From a virus: DNA of 22,099 nucleotides. The position numbers were made by a program, and so were the translations under genes. A model generated the notes under the pieces. The model saw only the letters and a program-made list of their open reading frames with translations. It was not told where the DNA came from and searched no databases. Position 1 is the stretch's first letter; each line of letters starts with the position of its first letter. Of this stretch, positions 14,615 through 21,249 are shown one piece after another. The stretch lies in IMG/VR virus record IMGVR_UViG_3300028283_000038, positions 1 through 22,099 of that record; one strand, written 5' to 3'.

Positions 14615-16369
14615 ATGGCTATTAATATAACAGAACAACCACTTTTACCTGTACGACGGGATAAACAAATAGCAACAGGGTTATCTAATAGTTCATCATC
14701 AAGTGTTGGTGTTGGTGGTGGTTCATCATTAGAAAATGTTTACTGGAGCGGTACAACCTTAGTTATCGCTGGTAATGTATTAGTTTCTGGTGATACAATG
14801 TCGCAGGGTGAAGTAATTGCGTTTTATGGAACTGCGGGAACAAGTGGAACTTCTGGTGCAAGTGGTTCTTCGGGAACAAGTGGTTCTTCTGGTACATCAG
14901 GTGAAACAGGTGTAAGTGGTTCTTCGGGAACAAGTGGTTCTTCGGGTGGCACTGGGTCAAGTGGTTCTTCAGGTTCAAGTGGTTCTTCAGGTTCAAGTGG
15001 TACATCTGGAACAAGCGGTTCTTCAGGTTCATCAGGTTCATCTGGTACATCAGGAACAAGGGGAACATCTGGAACAAGCGGTACTTCAGGAACATCAGGT
15101 TCAAGTGGTTCTTCAGGTTCAAGTGGTACATCAATTACAACTGATGGAATAGTAAACAGGATTGCTAAATTCAATAGCAGTACTAATGTAACTAATTCAA
15201 TTATGTCAGAAACTGGAACTACTATTTCAGTCGCTGGTGATTTTTATGTAAATGGAACTATCAGAGCAACTGGAGAAATAACCGCCTTTTTTGGTACTGC
15301 GGGAACAAGTGGAACTTCTGGTGCAAGTGGCTCTTCAGGAACAAGTGGCTCTTCAGGAACAAGTGGTTCTTCAGGCGGTACTGGCTCAAATGGCACATCA
15401 GGTTCAAGTGGTTCTTCAGGCGGTACTGGCTCAAATGGCACATCAGGTTCAAGCGGTTCTTCAGGCGGTACTGGCTCAAATGGCACATCAGGTTCAAGCG
15501 GTTCTTCAGGAACAAGGGGAACATCAGGAACATCAGGTTCAAGCGGTTCTTCAGGCGGTACTGGCTCAAATGGCACATCAGGTTCAAGCGGTTCTTCAGG
15601 AACAAGGGGAACATCAGGAACATCAGGTTCAAGCGGTTCTTCAGGTTCATCAGGAAGTTCGGGAACTGGGTTTAGTACTATTGCAACGCCTTCAAATAAT
15701 AGAGTGCTAACAAGTGACGGAACAACAAACGCCGCAGTTGCAGAAGAGAATGCAACATTTGATGGGTCATCATTACTTCTTAGAGGTAATCTATCAGTTA
15801 CAGGAAATACAACAGCAACAGGTGAAATAACAGCACATTCATTAACGGTTAACGGTTCTTCTGCATCAGTGGCAGCCAGTTTAATAAATAGTAATTCTAC
15901 TGGATATGGATTAAAAGTTCGAGGTGGAAATGGTGCACAATATTCATTAAATGTTGCTAGTTATAATGATACTAGACTTTTTACTGTTTATGGTGATGGT
16001 GTGGTTGATGGTATGTCTTTACGAATGTCTGGTGAAATAACAGCATATTATTCTTCAGATGAAAGATTGAAAACAAACATAAATTGCTTTTGTGCATCTG
16101 AACTAATAGCAAAAATACAGCCTGTTACATTTCAATGGAATGACACAGCCAAAGAATTAAATACTACTAAAACAGATGTAATAAATTATGGTGTTATAGC
16201 ACAAAATATTGAAAATGTTGCACCTGAATTAGTTCATAAAATCTATGAAAATTATAAAAGTGTTGATTATATCCAACTGATACCTATTTTAATTCAAGGA
16301 ATGAAAGAACAACAGAAACAAATTGATTTGTTAATGAAAGAAATAAACTATTATAAAAACAGTAAATAA
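14615..16369 (+). CDS. Gly-X-Y repeat tail fibre with C-terminal S74 chaperone
   Basis: 584 aa. After an N-terminal adaptor (1-71) come two collagen-like blocks with Gly at every third residue: residues 72-173 (34 triplets) and 227-352 (42 triplets). They consist almost wholly of GTS, GSS and GGT triplets and contain no Pro. A spacer (174-226) and a beta-rich region (353-480) carry the similar tags GEVIAFY, GEITAFF, GEITAHS and GEITAYY. From about residue 481, SDERLKTNI ... IQPVTFQWND ... YGVIAQNIENVAPELV ... DYIQLIPILIQGMKEQQKQIDLL is a Peptidase_S74 intramolecular chaperone. It trimerises the fibre and then cuts itself off at the Ser of SDERLK. The protein probably contacts the host surface. 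It lies 2 nt after the tail-tip gene. Confidence 0.9.
   Translation: MAINITEQPLLPVRRDKQIATGLSNSSSSSVGVGGGSSLENVYWSGTTLVIAGNVLVSGDTMSQGEVIAFYGTAGTSGTSGASGSSGTSGSSGTSGETGVSGSSGTSGSSGGTGSSGSSGSSGSSGSSGTSGTSGSSGSSGSSGTSGTRGTSGTSGTSGTSGSSGSSGSSGTSITTDGIVNRIAKFNSSTNVTNSIMSETGTTISVAGDFYVNGTIRATGEITAFFGTAGTSGTSGASGSSGTSGSSGTSGSSGGTGSNGTSGSSGSSGGTGSNGTSGSSGSSGGTGSNGTSGSSGSSGTRGTSGTSGSSGSSGGTGSNGTSGSSGSSGTRGTSGTSGSSGSSGSSGSSGTGFSTIATPSNNRVLTSDGTTNAAVAEENATFDGSSLLLRGNLSVTGNTTATGEITAHSLTVNGSSASVAASLINSNSTGYGLKVRGGNGAQYSLNVASYNDTRLFTVYGDGVVDGMSLRMSGEITAYYSSDERLKTNINCFCASELIAKIQPVTFQWNDTAKELNTTKTDVINYGVIAQNIENVAPELVHKIYENYKSVDYIQLIPILIQGMKEQQKQIDLLMKEINYYKNSK
14828..15133 (+). repeat. Gly-X-Y coding repeat block 1 in tail fibre
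   Basis: 34 nine-base units coding Gly-X-Y, mainly GGTTCTTCA, GGAACAAGT and GGTTCAAGT variants. The block is imperfect at DNA level but strict at protein level. Confidence 0.9.
15293..15670 (+). repeat. Gly-X-Y coding repeat block 2, with a 45-bp higher-order unit
   Basis: 42 Gly-X-Y units. A 45-bp unit coding GGTGSNGTSGSSGSS starts at 15374, 15419, 15464 and, after one 45-bp variant with GTRGTSGTS, at 15554. The near-identity of these units points to recent duplication and likely length variation. Confidence 0.9.
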
Positions 16370-16370
16370 A

Positions 16371-17408
16371 ATGGCATTACCACAAACAGATATAACAACC
16401 GCCGCAGTTGGAACATATATAGGATTAGCGTCTGGAAATGTTTCCACATTATGTGCAAAAACAGGATTGAACAAATATAGCTTTTATGCACCAGGTCAGC
16501 TTTCAGTTGACGCAAACAAAGATGTTGTATTAACACCGCCAAGCGGCGGTTATAAACTTGGTGATTTTCGTCTATATGATAAACTTGCATTAACACCTTC
16601 CGCACAAGCAAACTATCAGCAGAACTGGGGACCAGCCTTAACAAATTATACTTTTGCGGTTTCTTGGTTTCCTCAGAATATGAACATAAAAGATTTTAGT
16701 ATTTCTGGCGATTATGTCACAATGAATTTTTACTCTACAGCAACAGATAGAACAAATGAAGCTAACAGAAGATTTCAACAAATTAATTCAATTTCATATT
16801 CAGCGATAACGCCATTGGTTGGACATTCAAGAACAACTTCTTACAATGCAGGAAGCACACAAGCACCTGTTTATATAAATAATTTTCCTGTTAGTGGTTT
16901 AACAACACCTGACCAAATATTGTATTTGGAAACTTTCATTTCTGATATTGCAGGGAATAGAAAAATAAATCTTGGAGTAAGAGCAAACAATTATACAACC
17001 GTAACAATGCATCAAAGCCAAACGCCTTATATGGTTAGAAGTGGAAATATTACACCAGTTCCTACTGGTTATACTGCCTCTTGGATAGAAATTACACCAG
17101 CGTCAACACTTTGCGATACAGCAACTAACTTAAATCAAACTTTTGGTGGTACAACATATTCTTTCTATGCAAGAATAAGGGGTGTATATAGTGCAGCAAA
17201 TAGAATAATGCAACAATCCACTTGTTCAGTTACTTTAACTTTGCGTGGTGATGCTCAAGTTGTAAAATCTACCGTGCTTAATTATTCAGGTAGTGCAACA
17301 CTAATTTCTGGTACATTATCAAATGGTAAAACATGGGCGTATGATGATGTTGCAACAATAACCTGTTCAGCAACATTTCCAACAACGCCACTTTATACTA
17401 CTTGCTAG
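16371..17408 (+). CDS. Putative tail fibre / receptor-binding protein (345 aa)
   Basis: It follows the S74 fibre by 1 nt and precedes the lysis genes. The N-terminus, MALPQTDITTAAVGTYIGLASGNVSTLCAKTGLNKYSFYAPGQLSVDANKDVVLTPPSGGYKLGDFRLYD, is of the kind found in fibre proteins of Bacteroidota phages. A short polar start is followed by a block with 'YSFYAP' and 'W'-containing strands (LTNYTFAVSWFPQN). The remainder is beta-rich with many Thr, Ser and Asn and ends TTPLYTTC, with a Cys as last residue. I see no catalytic motif and no chaperone domain. Function is inferred from position and composition. An alternative is a virion decoration protein. It ends with TAG. Confidence 0.6.
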   Translation: MALPQTDITTAAVGTYIGLASGNVSTLCAKTGLNKYSFYAPGQLSVDANKDVVLTPPSGGYKLGDFRLYDKLALTPSAQANYQQNWGPALTNYTFAVSWFPQNMNIKDFSISGDYVTMNFYSTATDRTNEANRRFQQINSISYSAITPLVGHSRTTSYNAGSTQAPVYINNFPVSGLTTPDQILYLETFISDIAGNRKINLGVRANNYTTVTMHQSQTPYMVRSGNITPVPTGYTASWIEITPASTLCDTATNLNQTFGGTTYSFYARIRGVYSAANRIMQQSTCSVTLTLRGDAQVVKSTVLNYSGSATLISGTLSNGKTWAYDDVATITCSATFPTTPLYTTC

Positions 17409-17426
17409 GAATTTTTTCTATTATCG

Positions 17427-17443
17427 TTGTATTTATAATAAAA
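17427..17443 (+). promoter_or_regulatory. Late-class promoter motif variant TTGTATTTATAATAAAA before lysis genes
   Basis: TATTTATAATAAA begins 22 nt before the ATG at 17452. It lacks the GCG but keeps the core and the distance. It would drive the peptidase, holin and 130-aa gene up to the terminator at 18661. Confidence 0.5.
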
Positions 17444-17451
17444 TAGATTAT

Positions 17452-18024
17452 ATGAAAAATTCACTAAAATTAATAGGTTTATTCCTTCTTTTTATCATAA
17501 TCGGATGCACGAACAAAGAAGATAGAATAATGAATTCACTTGAAAATGTTGATAAAAAACTTGGTGCGATTACAAACCAGTTATCTGTTCTGACACATAA
17601 TGATTCAATAATGAATATACAATTGAGACATTTTCCAACCTCATCGCCTGTAAGTATTTCAGATATGCAAAGAATTACTTCAACATATTCAGAAAGAACT
17701 GACCCTATTACAGGAGAAAAAAAAATGCACTGGGGTATTGATTATGCAGCACCCCAAGGGACCGAAGTTTTTGCAAGTGCTGATGGTATAGTAAAAGAAG
17801 CTAATAGAAAAAATGGTTATGGTAATCGCATTAGTATAAATCATATGAACGGATATGAAACAAGTTATTCACATTTGAATAGTATGATTGTTAAACCGAA
17901 CCAGAAAATAAAAAAAGGTGATAGAATTGGAACAGTTGGTTCAACAGGTTATTCAACTGGCAACCATCTTCATTATGAAATAACTTTCTTATCAAAAAAA
18001 ATAAACCCTAATAATTTTATTTAA
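17452..18024 (+). CDS. M23 peptidase lipoprotein, probable lysis enzyme
   Basis: 190 aa. It has a signal sequence with a lipobox (LKLIGLFLLFIIIGC, lipidated Cys19), then a helical stalk at about 22-56 (RIMNSLENVDKKLGAITNQLSVL). The lysostaphin-type domain runs from about 68. Zinc ligands are H93 and D97 (HWGIDYAAP) and H174 (NHLHYE); H141 (YSHLNS) and H172 are the catalytic His residues. The GNRISINHMNGYETSYSHLN and GDRIGTVGSTGYSTGNHLHYE blocks are canonical. M23 enzymes cut peptide cross-links in peptidoglycan. Membrane tethering by a lipid anchor is unusual for an endolysin; it means export does not depend on the holin. It overlaps the holin-like gene by one base. Confidence 0.9.
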   Translation: MKNSLKLIGLFLLFIIIGCTNKEDRIMNSLENVDKKLGAITNQLSVLTHNDSIMNIQLRHFPTSSPVSISDMQRITSTYSERTDPITGEKKMHWGIDYAAPQGTEVFASADGIVKEANRKNGYGNRISINHMNGYETSYSHLNSMIVKPNQKIKKGDRIGTVGSTGYSTGNHLHYEITFLSKKINPNNFI

Positions 18025-18242
18025 TGATGAACTTCTTAAAAGAACTGGTGACAGATGGGTCTGGAGTATCATCAAAGAGGTTCATATCTCTTGCAGGAAT
18101 GATTATCTTCTTGGGTGTTATTATTGCTTCAATGTTGGGTAAAGTATTCCCAGATATCATTATTTTAAGCCTGGTAACCATAATACTGGGTAATGGAGCA
18201 ATGACGCTCTTTCCAGTGAAAAAAACAGATAATAATAGTTAA
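18024..18242 (+). CDS. Holin-like two-helix membrane protein (72 aa)
   Basis: The N-terminal MMNFLKELVTDGSGVSSKRF is followed by two hydrophobic segments, about 20-40 (FISLAGMIIFLGVIIASMLG) and 45-63 (IIILSLVTIILGNGAMTLF), with a short polar linker and a charged C-terminus (VKKTDNNS). The 'SGVSSKRFISLAG' entry to the first helix is common in small membrane proteins of Bacteroidota phages annotated as holins. Size, topology and its place directly after the M23 peptidase (start overlapping the stop) support a holin role. Two ATG codons in a row (18024 and 18027) make the exact start ambiguous by one residue. Confidence 0.75.
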   Translation: MMNFLKELVTDGSGVSSKRFISLAGMIIFLGVIIASMLGKVFPDIIILSLVTIILGNGAMTLFPVKKTDNNS

Positions 18243-18262
18243 TAATAGTTAATAAATCAAAT

Positions 18263-18655
18263 ATGGAAAAAGGAATTTTTACAACAGAACAAGAAAAGAA
18301 ACTGGCGGTGTTATTAGATGACGCCATCAAACTTAAAGGCGTACTTGAACTAATTGATGGCGTTGTTTTCAAAGCGTTGATTACGCTCTTGGATGATACC
18401 GCAATTGATAAACTACCTGAAAAGATTAAATCAAACCTTTCGGAACTTGCGAACGCAATAATGAATAATGATGTTGAAACATCTGAACAAATTGCAACCG
18501 ATTTGATAAATGAATTGGTTAACGTGCCAAAACTTGATGAAGAAAGCGAAGGTTTATTAATTGGTGCTTTGGTTAGATTAATTGTATCATCAGTTTTGAA
18601 ATGGATTGAAGGGAAAAAACAATTACCTGTAAAACTTAACTTGCACATATATTAA
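18263..18655 (+). CDS. Conserved-looking small phage protein after holin (130 aa)
   Basis: The start MEKGIFTTEQEKKLAVLLDDAIKLKGVLELIDGVVFKALITLLDDTAIDKL and the end LLIGALVRLIVSSVLKWIEGKK form a mainly helical, acidic protein with an amphipathic or hydrophobic C-terminal helix. I believe proteins of this type occur commonly behind holin genes in Bacteroidota phages, but I know of no established function. It could be a lysis accessory or antiholin-like factor. The 20-nt gap before it contains a short tandem AATAATAGTT repeat (18233-18252). It is the last gene before the bidirectional terminator. Confidence 0.75.
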   Translation: MEKGIFTTEQEKKLAVLLDDAIKLKGVLELIDGVVFKALITLLDDTAIDKLPEKIKSNLSELANAIMNNDVETSEQIATDLINELVNVPKLDEESEGLLIGALVRLIVSSVLKWIEGKKQLPVKLNLHIY

Positions 18656-18660
18656 AATAA

Positions 18661-18689
18661 AAAAGGGGTTATCAATTAACCCCTTTTTT
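18661..18689. terminator. Bidirectional intrinsic terminator between convergent genes
   Basis: AAAAGGGGTTA (18661-18671), loop TCAAT, TAACCCCTTTTTT (18677-18689). The stem is flanked by A on one side and T on the other, so it works for the rightward late transcript and for the leftward transcript ending at 18705. Confidence 0.92.
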
Positions 18690-18704
18690 CATAATCTTTA
18701 ATAA

Positions 18705-19013
18705 TTACTTTTTTCTTTTTAGTTCTTCCAACCGTTTTTGACGTTCTGCAATTTCATCTTCAAGTTTCTTTATCTCGCCATCCTTTAATTCATTTATTCT
18801 TGTGTCACAATCGTTGATTATCTGATAAAGTAATGTAACAGGTGTATCAAGATTTTTAATACAATGCTGAATAAAAAATGACGCGTGGTCTACCTTATTA
18901 ATGAATGAAGAAAAAACAATACCTTTGTTTGGCTTACTCATTAAATTTTCATTAACGATTTCAGCAACTTCGGTTGGCGTGAATGTACCTTCTTTTTTTT
19001 CCTTTGGTGACAT
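18705..19013 (-). CDS. Hypothetical early protein with C-terminal coiled coil (102 aa)
   Basis: The ATG at 19013-19011 is the first start codon on the minus strand after the early-class promoter at 19147-19178. The product has a charged start (MSPKEKKEGTFTPTEVAEIVNENLMSK), a middle with KVDHASFFIQHCIKNLDTPVTLLYQIINDCDTRINELKD, and a clear Glu/Lys coiled coil at the end (about 77-102, EIKKLEDEIAERQKRLEELKRKK). No family is recognised. It is monocistronic: promoter, a 130-nt leader with a stable hairpin, the gene, then the bidirectional terminator. Such an isolated early gene at the end of a phage genome is often a host-interaction or immunity factor, which here is inference only. Confidence 0.7.
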   Translation of the reverse strand: MSPKEKKEGTFTPTEVAEIVNENLMSKPNKGIVFSSFINKVDHASFFIQHCIKNLDTPVTLLYQIINDCDTRINELKDGEIKKLEDEIAERQKRLEELKRKK

Positions 19014-19075
19014 ATGATTATGTTTTAAGTTTATAATGCTTCAAATGTAAAGCGGATATTTGATACTACCAAATG

Positions 19076-19111
19076 AAAGACCCGCTGAAATGGGAGTAAC
19101 AGCGGGTCTTT
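19076..19111 (-). promoter_or_regulatory. 12-bp perfect hairpin in the leader of the 102-aa gene
   Basis: On the plus strand AAAGACCCGCTG (19076-19087) pairs perfectly with CAGCGGGTCTTT (19100-19111), with a 12-base loop. Read leftward it lies between the early promoter and the ATG at 19013 and is followed by TTTCATTTGG. The U tract is poor, so it could be an attenuator, an RNA stabiliser or a protein-binding site. Confidence 0.6.
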
Positions 19112-19146
19112 AAAAAACCAAAAATCTAAAACCAATCAGATATACT

Positions 19147-19178
19147 ATAAATATATCGAAAGTTTGGAAAAGTGTAAA
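19147..19178 (-). promoter_or_regulatory. Early-class promoter (TTTACACTTTTC-N11-TATATTTAT), leftward
   Basis: On the minus strand TTTACA is 19178-19173, CTTTTC is 19172-19167, and TATATTTAT is 19155-19147. Spacing is identical to the sites at 4117 and 21218. It drives the 102-aa gene. Confidence 0.65.
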
Positions 19179-19181
19179 TAG

Positions 19182-19662
19182 TTATGAAATATTTTTTTTA
19201 CTTGGTCTAAGAATCAAAAATTCTTTACCATTAATTAACCTAATAACTGCACCATCGTTATCAATGTTGATTGTTTCAATTATTTTCTGTACTGTTTGTT
19301 TCTCTATATTGGTATCATTGGGATAATCCAAGTTAAATATCTTTTCCATTTCTTCATCATTGATAGAATTAATAGAAGCAAGTGTTAGTTCAGTATTAAC
19401 AACAATCTTTGTATTTGATATCTTCACATTAAGAACATCAATTTGTTCTTGTAATGTATTTACATACTCTGTACTTGTATCAAATTTTTCATCAAATTTC
19501 TTTTGTCCAATCTTGGTGATGTTATTAATCAGATAATTCTGATGAACCTTTTCTTACATCTGTTATCTGGCGGTCGTTAGTCTGTTTATCTGTACTTACG
19601 CGATAGAACGCTACACAAACAGGTTGATTTTCAGTTGATTTGGTCGTTTTAATGGTTTTCAT
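19182..19662 (-). pseudogene. Internally deleted, frame-shifted serine recombinase (integrase) remnant
   Basis: From ATG 19662-19660 a 45-aa frame runs to TAA 19527-19525. Its middle reads PVCVAFYRVSTDKQTNDRQITDV. This is the N-terminus of the serine recombinase catalytic domain, with the nucleophile Ser in RVST (residue 23) and the following Asp/Gln/Arg-Gln pattern. After DVR the frame is lost. In another frame, from just after a TAA around 19545, about 120 residues continue without stop to 19182. They begin EKVHQNYLINNITKIGQKKFDEKF, pass through a coiled-coil-like VNTLQEQIDVLNVKISNTK, and end KIIETINIDNDGAVIRLINGKEFLI, which resembles the C-terminal end of large serine recombinases. The best reading is one gene with most of its catalytic and DNA-binding domains deleted. 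The GTG at 19427 could also start a separate 81-aa product. Confidence 0.65.
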
Positions 19663-19700
19663 TACCTTTGGTTTATTGGTTTGACACACCAAAGATAATA

Positions 19701-19750
19701 ATTACATCAAATAATCAAATACCCTCCCCTGATTGATTTATTGATGTAAT
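19701..19750. other. 50-bp imperfect palindrome, candidate attP
   Basis: ATTACATCAA (19701-19710) and TTGATGTAAT (19741-19750) are perfect inverted arms. AATCAA (19713-19718) continues the symmetry with TTGATT (19733-19738). The centre is ACCCTCCCCT (19721-19730), unusually GC-rich for this genome. Attachment sites of serine integrases are about this long, roughly palindromic, and usually lie next to the start of the integrase gene; this one ends 38 bp upstream of the remnant's ATG. Confidence 0.45.
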
Positions 19751-19873
19751 TTGTAAGGGGTTGAAAATATGATATATAATAATATAATTTAGAATGATTT
19801 AGAATAAACTATAATTTATTAATATCCCAAATTTTTAATTTAAAAATAACATAATCAGTATTTAGTGGGAATC

Positions 19874-20425
19874 TTACTTCTTGGAAATTATTCCACTAAT
19901 ATTCATATCGTGTATACTTCGTTTATTATTCTTTTCAACTATATCAAGAAAATTCTTGTGGTTGGTAATGTTAACACTTAAACCTTCTGGGTTATCGTGA
20001 ATGTTCATATACAGGAAAAAACCAGATAAATCAGTTAAATCAGATGGTTTCAAAAAAGTAGAAAGGTAATTCACATAAAATGTTCTTAACTCCATATTAT
20101 CTTTTATATTCCCTGCCTTCACAATCTTGATGATTTCACTGCGGTAGTAACTGCGGAGGGTTTCAACACTTTCTTTTACTGTTGATTGGTATTCAATAGT
20201 TGCAATCAATCGGTATAAATCCATATTGAATACTTCATCAAAGAACATCTTGGTGCCTGCAAACTTGAAAACATTCAACGGTTGGTTAATCACATTTGCG
20301 TCAAATTCAATTATGATACTGAAAACCTTTCCTTTATACTTCTTTTCAAGTTCCGCAACATTGGGTAATTCTGCCAGTGGCTTAAATCCAAATTTCTTAC
20401 CTTCAAATATTTCTTCAGGGTTCAT
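19874..20425 (-). CDS. Hypothetical protein (183 aa)
   Basis: ATG 20425-20423, stop TTA on the plus strand at 19874-19876. The product begins MNPEEIFEGKKFGFKPLAELPNVAELEKKYKGKVFSIIIEFDANVI. It then has a helical core with FDEVFNMDLYRLIATIEYQSTVKESVETLRSYYRSEIIKIVKAGNIKDNMELRTFYVNYLSTFLKPSDL and ends KRSIHDMNISGIISKK. No domain is recognised. A Bacteroidota-type promoter can be read upstream (TATATTTG, 20456-20449 minus). It is the last intact gene of the leftward early cluster before the attP-like palindrome. The role is unknown. Confidence 0.75.
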   Translation of the reverse strand: MNPEEIFEGKKFGFKPLAELPNVAELEKKYKGKVFSIIIEFDANVINQPLNVFKFAGTKMFFDEVFNMDLYRLIATIEYQSTVKESVETLRSYYRSEIIKIVKAGNIKDNMELRTFYVNYLSTFLKPSDLTDLSGFFLYMNIHDNPEGLSVNITNHKNFLDIVEKNNKRSIHDMNISGIISKK

Positions 20426-20448
20426 GACGCAATTTTTAAGTTAGGTTT

Positions 20449-20456
20449 CAAATATA
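20449..20456 (-). promoter_or_regulatory. Possible Bacteroidota-type -7 box TATATTTG
   Basis: On the minus strand TATATTTG fits TAnnTTTG, with a TTG 18 bases upstream. It lies about 24 nt before the ATG of the 183-aa gene. It is a single occurrence, so moderate to low confidence. Confidence 0.35.
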
Positions 20457-20462
20457 GTGATT

Positions 20463-20657
20463 TCAATCATTCCACAAGATGACCTTAACATAAGTTTTAC
20501 CCTGTTTTTCTTCGATTTCTCGAACAATAACATTTTCCACATGATAACCTGTCAACATTGACATAAAACCCTTTACAACGTCTGTATTTGACGTTCCAAA
20601 GGGTAATACATAAATCGGTTTTAGTTTTGGGTCTATTTGACGGTTTGAAAATTCCAT
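20463..20657 (-). CDS. Hypothetical protein (64 aa)
   Basis: ATG 20657-20655; its first 25 bases overlap the end of the zinc-ribbon gene, so it is probably translationally coupled. The sequence, MEFSNRQIDPKLKPIYVLPFGTSNTDVVKGFMSMLTGYHVENVIVREIEEKQGKTYVKVILWND, suggests a small alpha/beta fold with three strands (IYVLPF, VENVIVREIE, YVKVILW). No family is recognised. It belongs to the leftward early operon that starts at the promoter near 21073-21098. Confidence 0.65.
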   Translation of the reverse strand: MEFSNRQIDPKLKPIYVLPFGTSNTDVVKGFMSMLTGYHVENVIVREIEEKQGKTYVKVILWND

Positions 20658-20965
20658 AAACCATTTTTATCTTTCAGCGGTTCTTTATACCAGTTTTTAT
20701 TTTCTTCATTAAATAACCAACCCATCGCCTGAAGAAATAGAAATACATCCTGACGCTGTTCTTCATTCTCATATGTGTTCGGTTGGGGTAATACTCGTGG
20801 TTCATACATTTCCTTGTGTAATCTTAAACTATTACTTTGACGCTCCTTCTGACATTCTTTACATTCACATTGGTATCTATTTCTGGATGCATTCCAATAA
20901 AATGCAATGATGGGTAGCGTTTCAGTACATCTATTACATCTTCGCTTGGTTGGTTGTGTCTTCAT
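20633..20965 (-). CDS. Zinc-ribbon protein (110 aa)
   Basis: The N-terminus reads KRRCNRCTETLPIIAFYWNASRNRYQCECKECQKER. C10 and C13, then C35 and C38 (with C33 nearby), form a CxxC...CxxC zinc site. This is the pattern seen at the start of many phage HNH-type proteins ('krCskCke..p...F.......y...Ck.C'), but no HNH core follows. The rest (LPQPNTYENEEQRQDVFLFLQAMGWLFNEENKNWYKEPLKDKNGLWNF) is acidic and Trp-rich. It is probably a small DNA-, RNA- or protein-binding factor. Its ATG overlaps the TGA of a 29-aa leader ORF (ATGA), a coupling signal. Confidence 0.75.
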   Translation of the reverse strand: MKTQPTKRRCNRCTETLPIIAFYWNASRNRYQCECKECQKERQSNSLRLHKEMYEPRVLPQPNTYENEEQRQDVFLFLQAMGWLFNEENKNWYKEPLKDKNGLWNFQTVK

Positions 20966-21051
20966 TCGTTTACTATTATCATTTGATTTTTATTCTTGTG
21001 ATTCCATTTTACTATCTCCCCGCCAATGTAATATAATAGATGGTGCATCAT
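20962..21051 (-). CDS. 29-aa leader peptide coupled to the zinc-ribbon gene
   Basis: On the minus strand ATGATG starts at 21051, 22 nt after the -10 box of an early-class promoter, the same spacing as at the other early gene starts. The frame (MMHHLLYYIGGEIV ... MIIVNE) ends with TGA whose bases overlap the ATG of the zinc-ribbon gene (ATGA at 20965-20962). It has no recognisable function. Its likely role is translational coupling or attenuation of the downstream operon. Confidence 0.5.
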   Translation of the reverse strand: MMHHLLYYIGGEIVKWNHKNKNQMIIVNE

Positions 21052-21072
21052 CTTTCGTTCTTGTGTATACTA

Positions 21073-21098
21073 ATAAATATATAAAATATACCGAAAAG
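21073..21098 (-). promoter_or_regulatory. Early-class promoter (CTTTTC-N11-TATATTTAT), leftward
   Basis: On the minus strand CTTTTC is 21098-21093 and TATATTTAT is 21081-21073, with the same 11-base spacer. The upstream TTTACA box is replaced by GAAAAAT. It drives the leftward operon of leader peptide, zinc-ribbon and 64-aa genes, back to back with the rightward initiator promoter. Confidence 0.55.
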
Positions 21099-21217
21099 AT
21101 TTTTCAAAGAGAAATAAAATGTGTTAAAGTTTTATGATTGTTGTTAAAATAATAACTGTTGTTTTTTCGGGGACTGGTTGAAGTGATTGTTATATCTTAA
21201 AATATTTTTATTAACTA

Positions 21218-21249
21218 TTTACACTTTTCGCGTTTGGGGTTATATTTAT
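21218..21249 (+). promoter_or_regulatory. Early-class promoter (TTTACACTTTTC-N11-TATATTTAT), rightward
   Basis: TTTACA 21218-21223, CTTTTC 21224-21229, TATATTTAT 21241-21249. It drives the initiator-like gene at 21351 through a structured leader of about 95 nt. Between this and the leftward promoter (21099-21217) I see no gene or repeat. Confidence 0.65.

Noticed and set aside
14828-15670. Diversity-generating retroelement target in the fibre gene
   Set aside because: No reverse transcriptase, no template repeat with A-specific changes; the repeats are simple Gly-X-Y duplications.
14763-15710. Long open frames on both strands (rich in Pro, Glu, His, Leu, Gln or Val) over the fibre repeats
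   Set aside because: They arise because the Gly-X-Y coding repeat has few stop codons in other frames; composition is purely repetitive and no start signals are present.
19076-19111. Possible tRNA or other known structured RNA at the hairpin
   Set aside because: A single stem with no cloverleaf, anticodon arm or CCA-type end; nothing tRNA-like was seen anywhere in the window.
20907-21137. Plus-strand open frame of 76 aa opposite the zinc-ribbon start
   Set aside because: It overlaps the coding strand of a supported gene and the divergent promoter region, and its composition is not protein-like.
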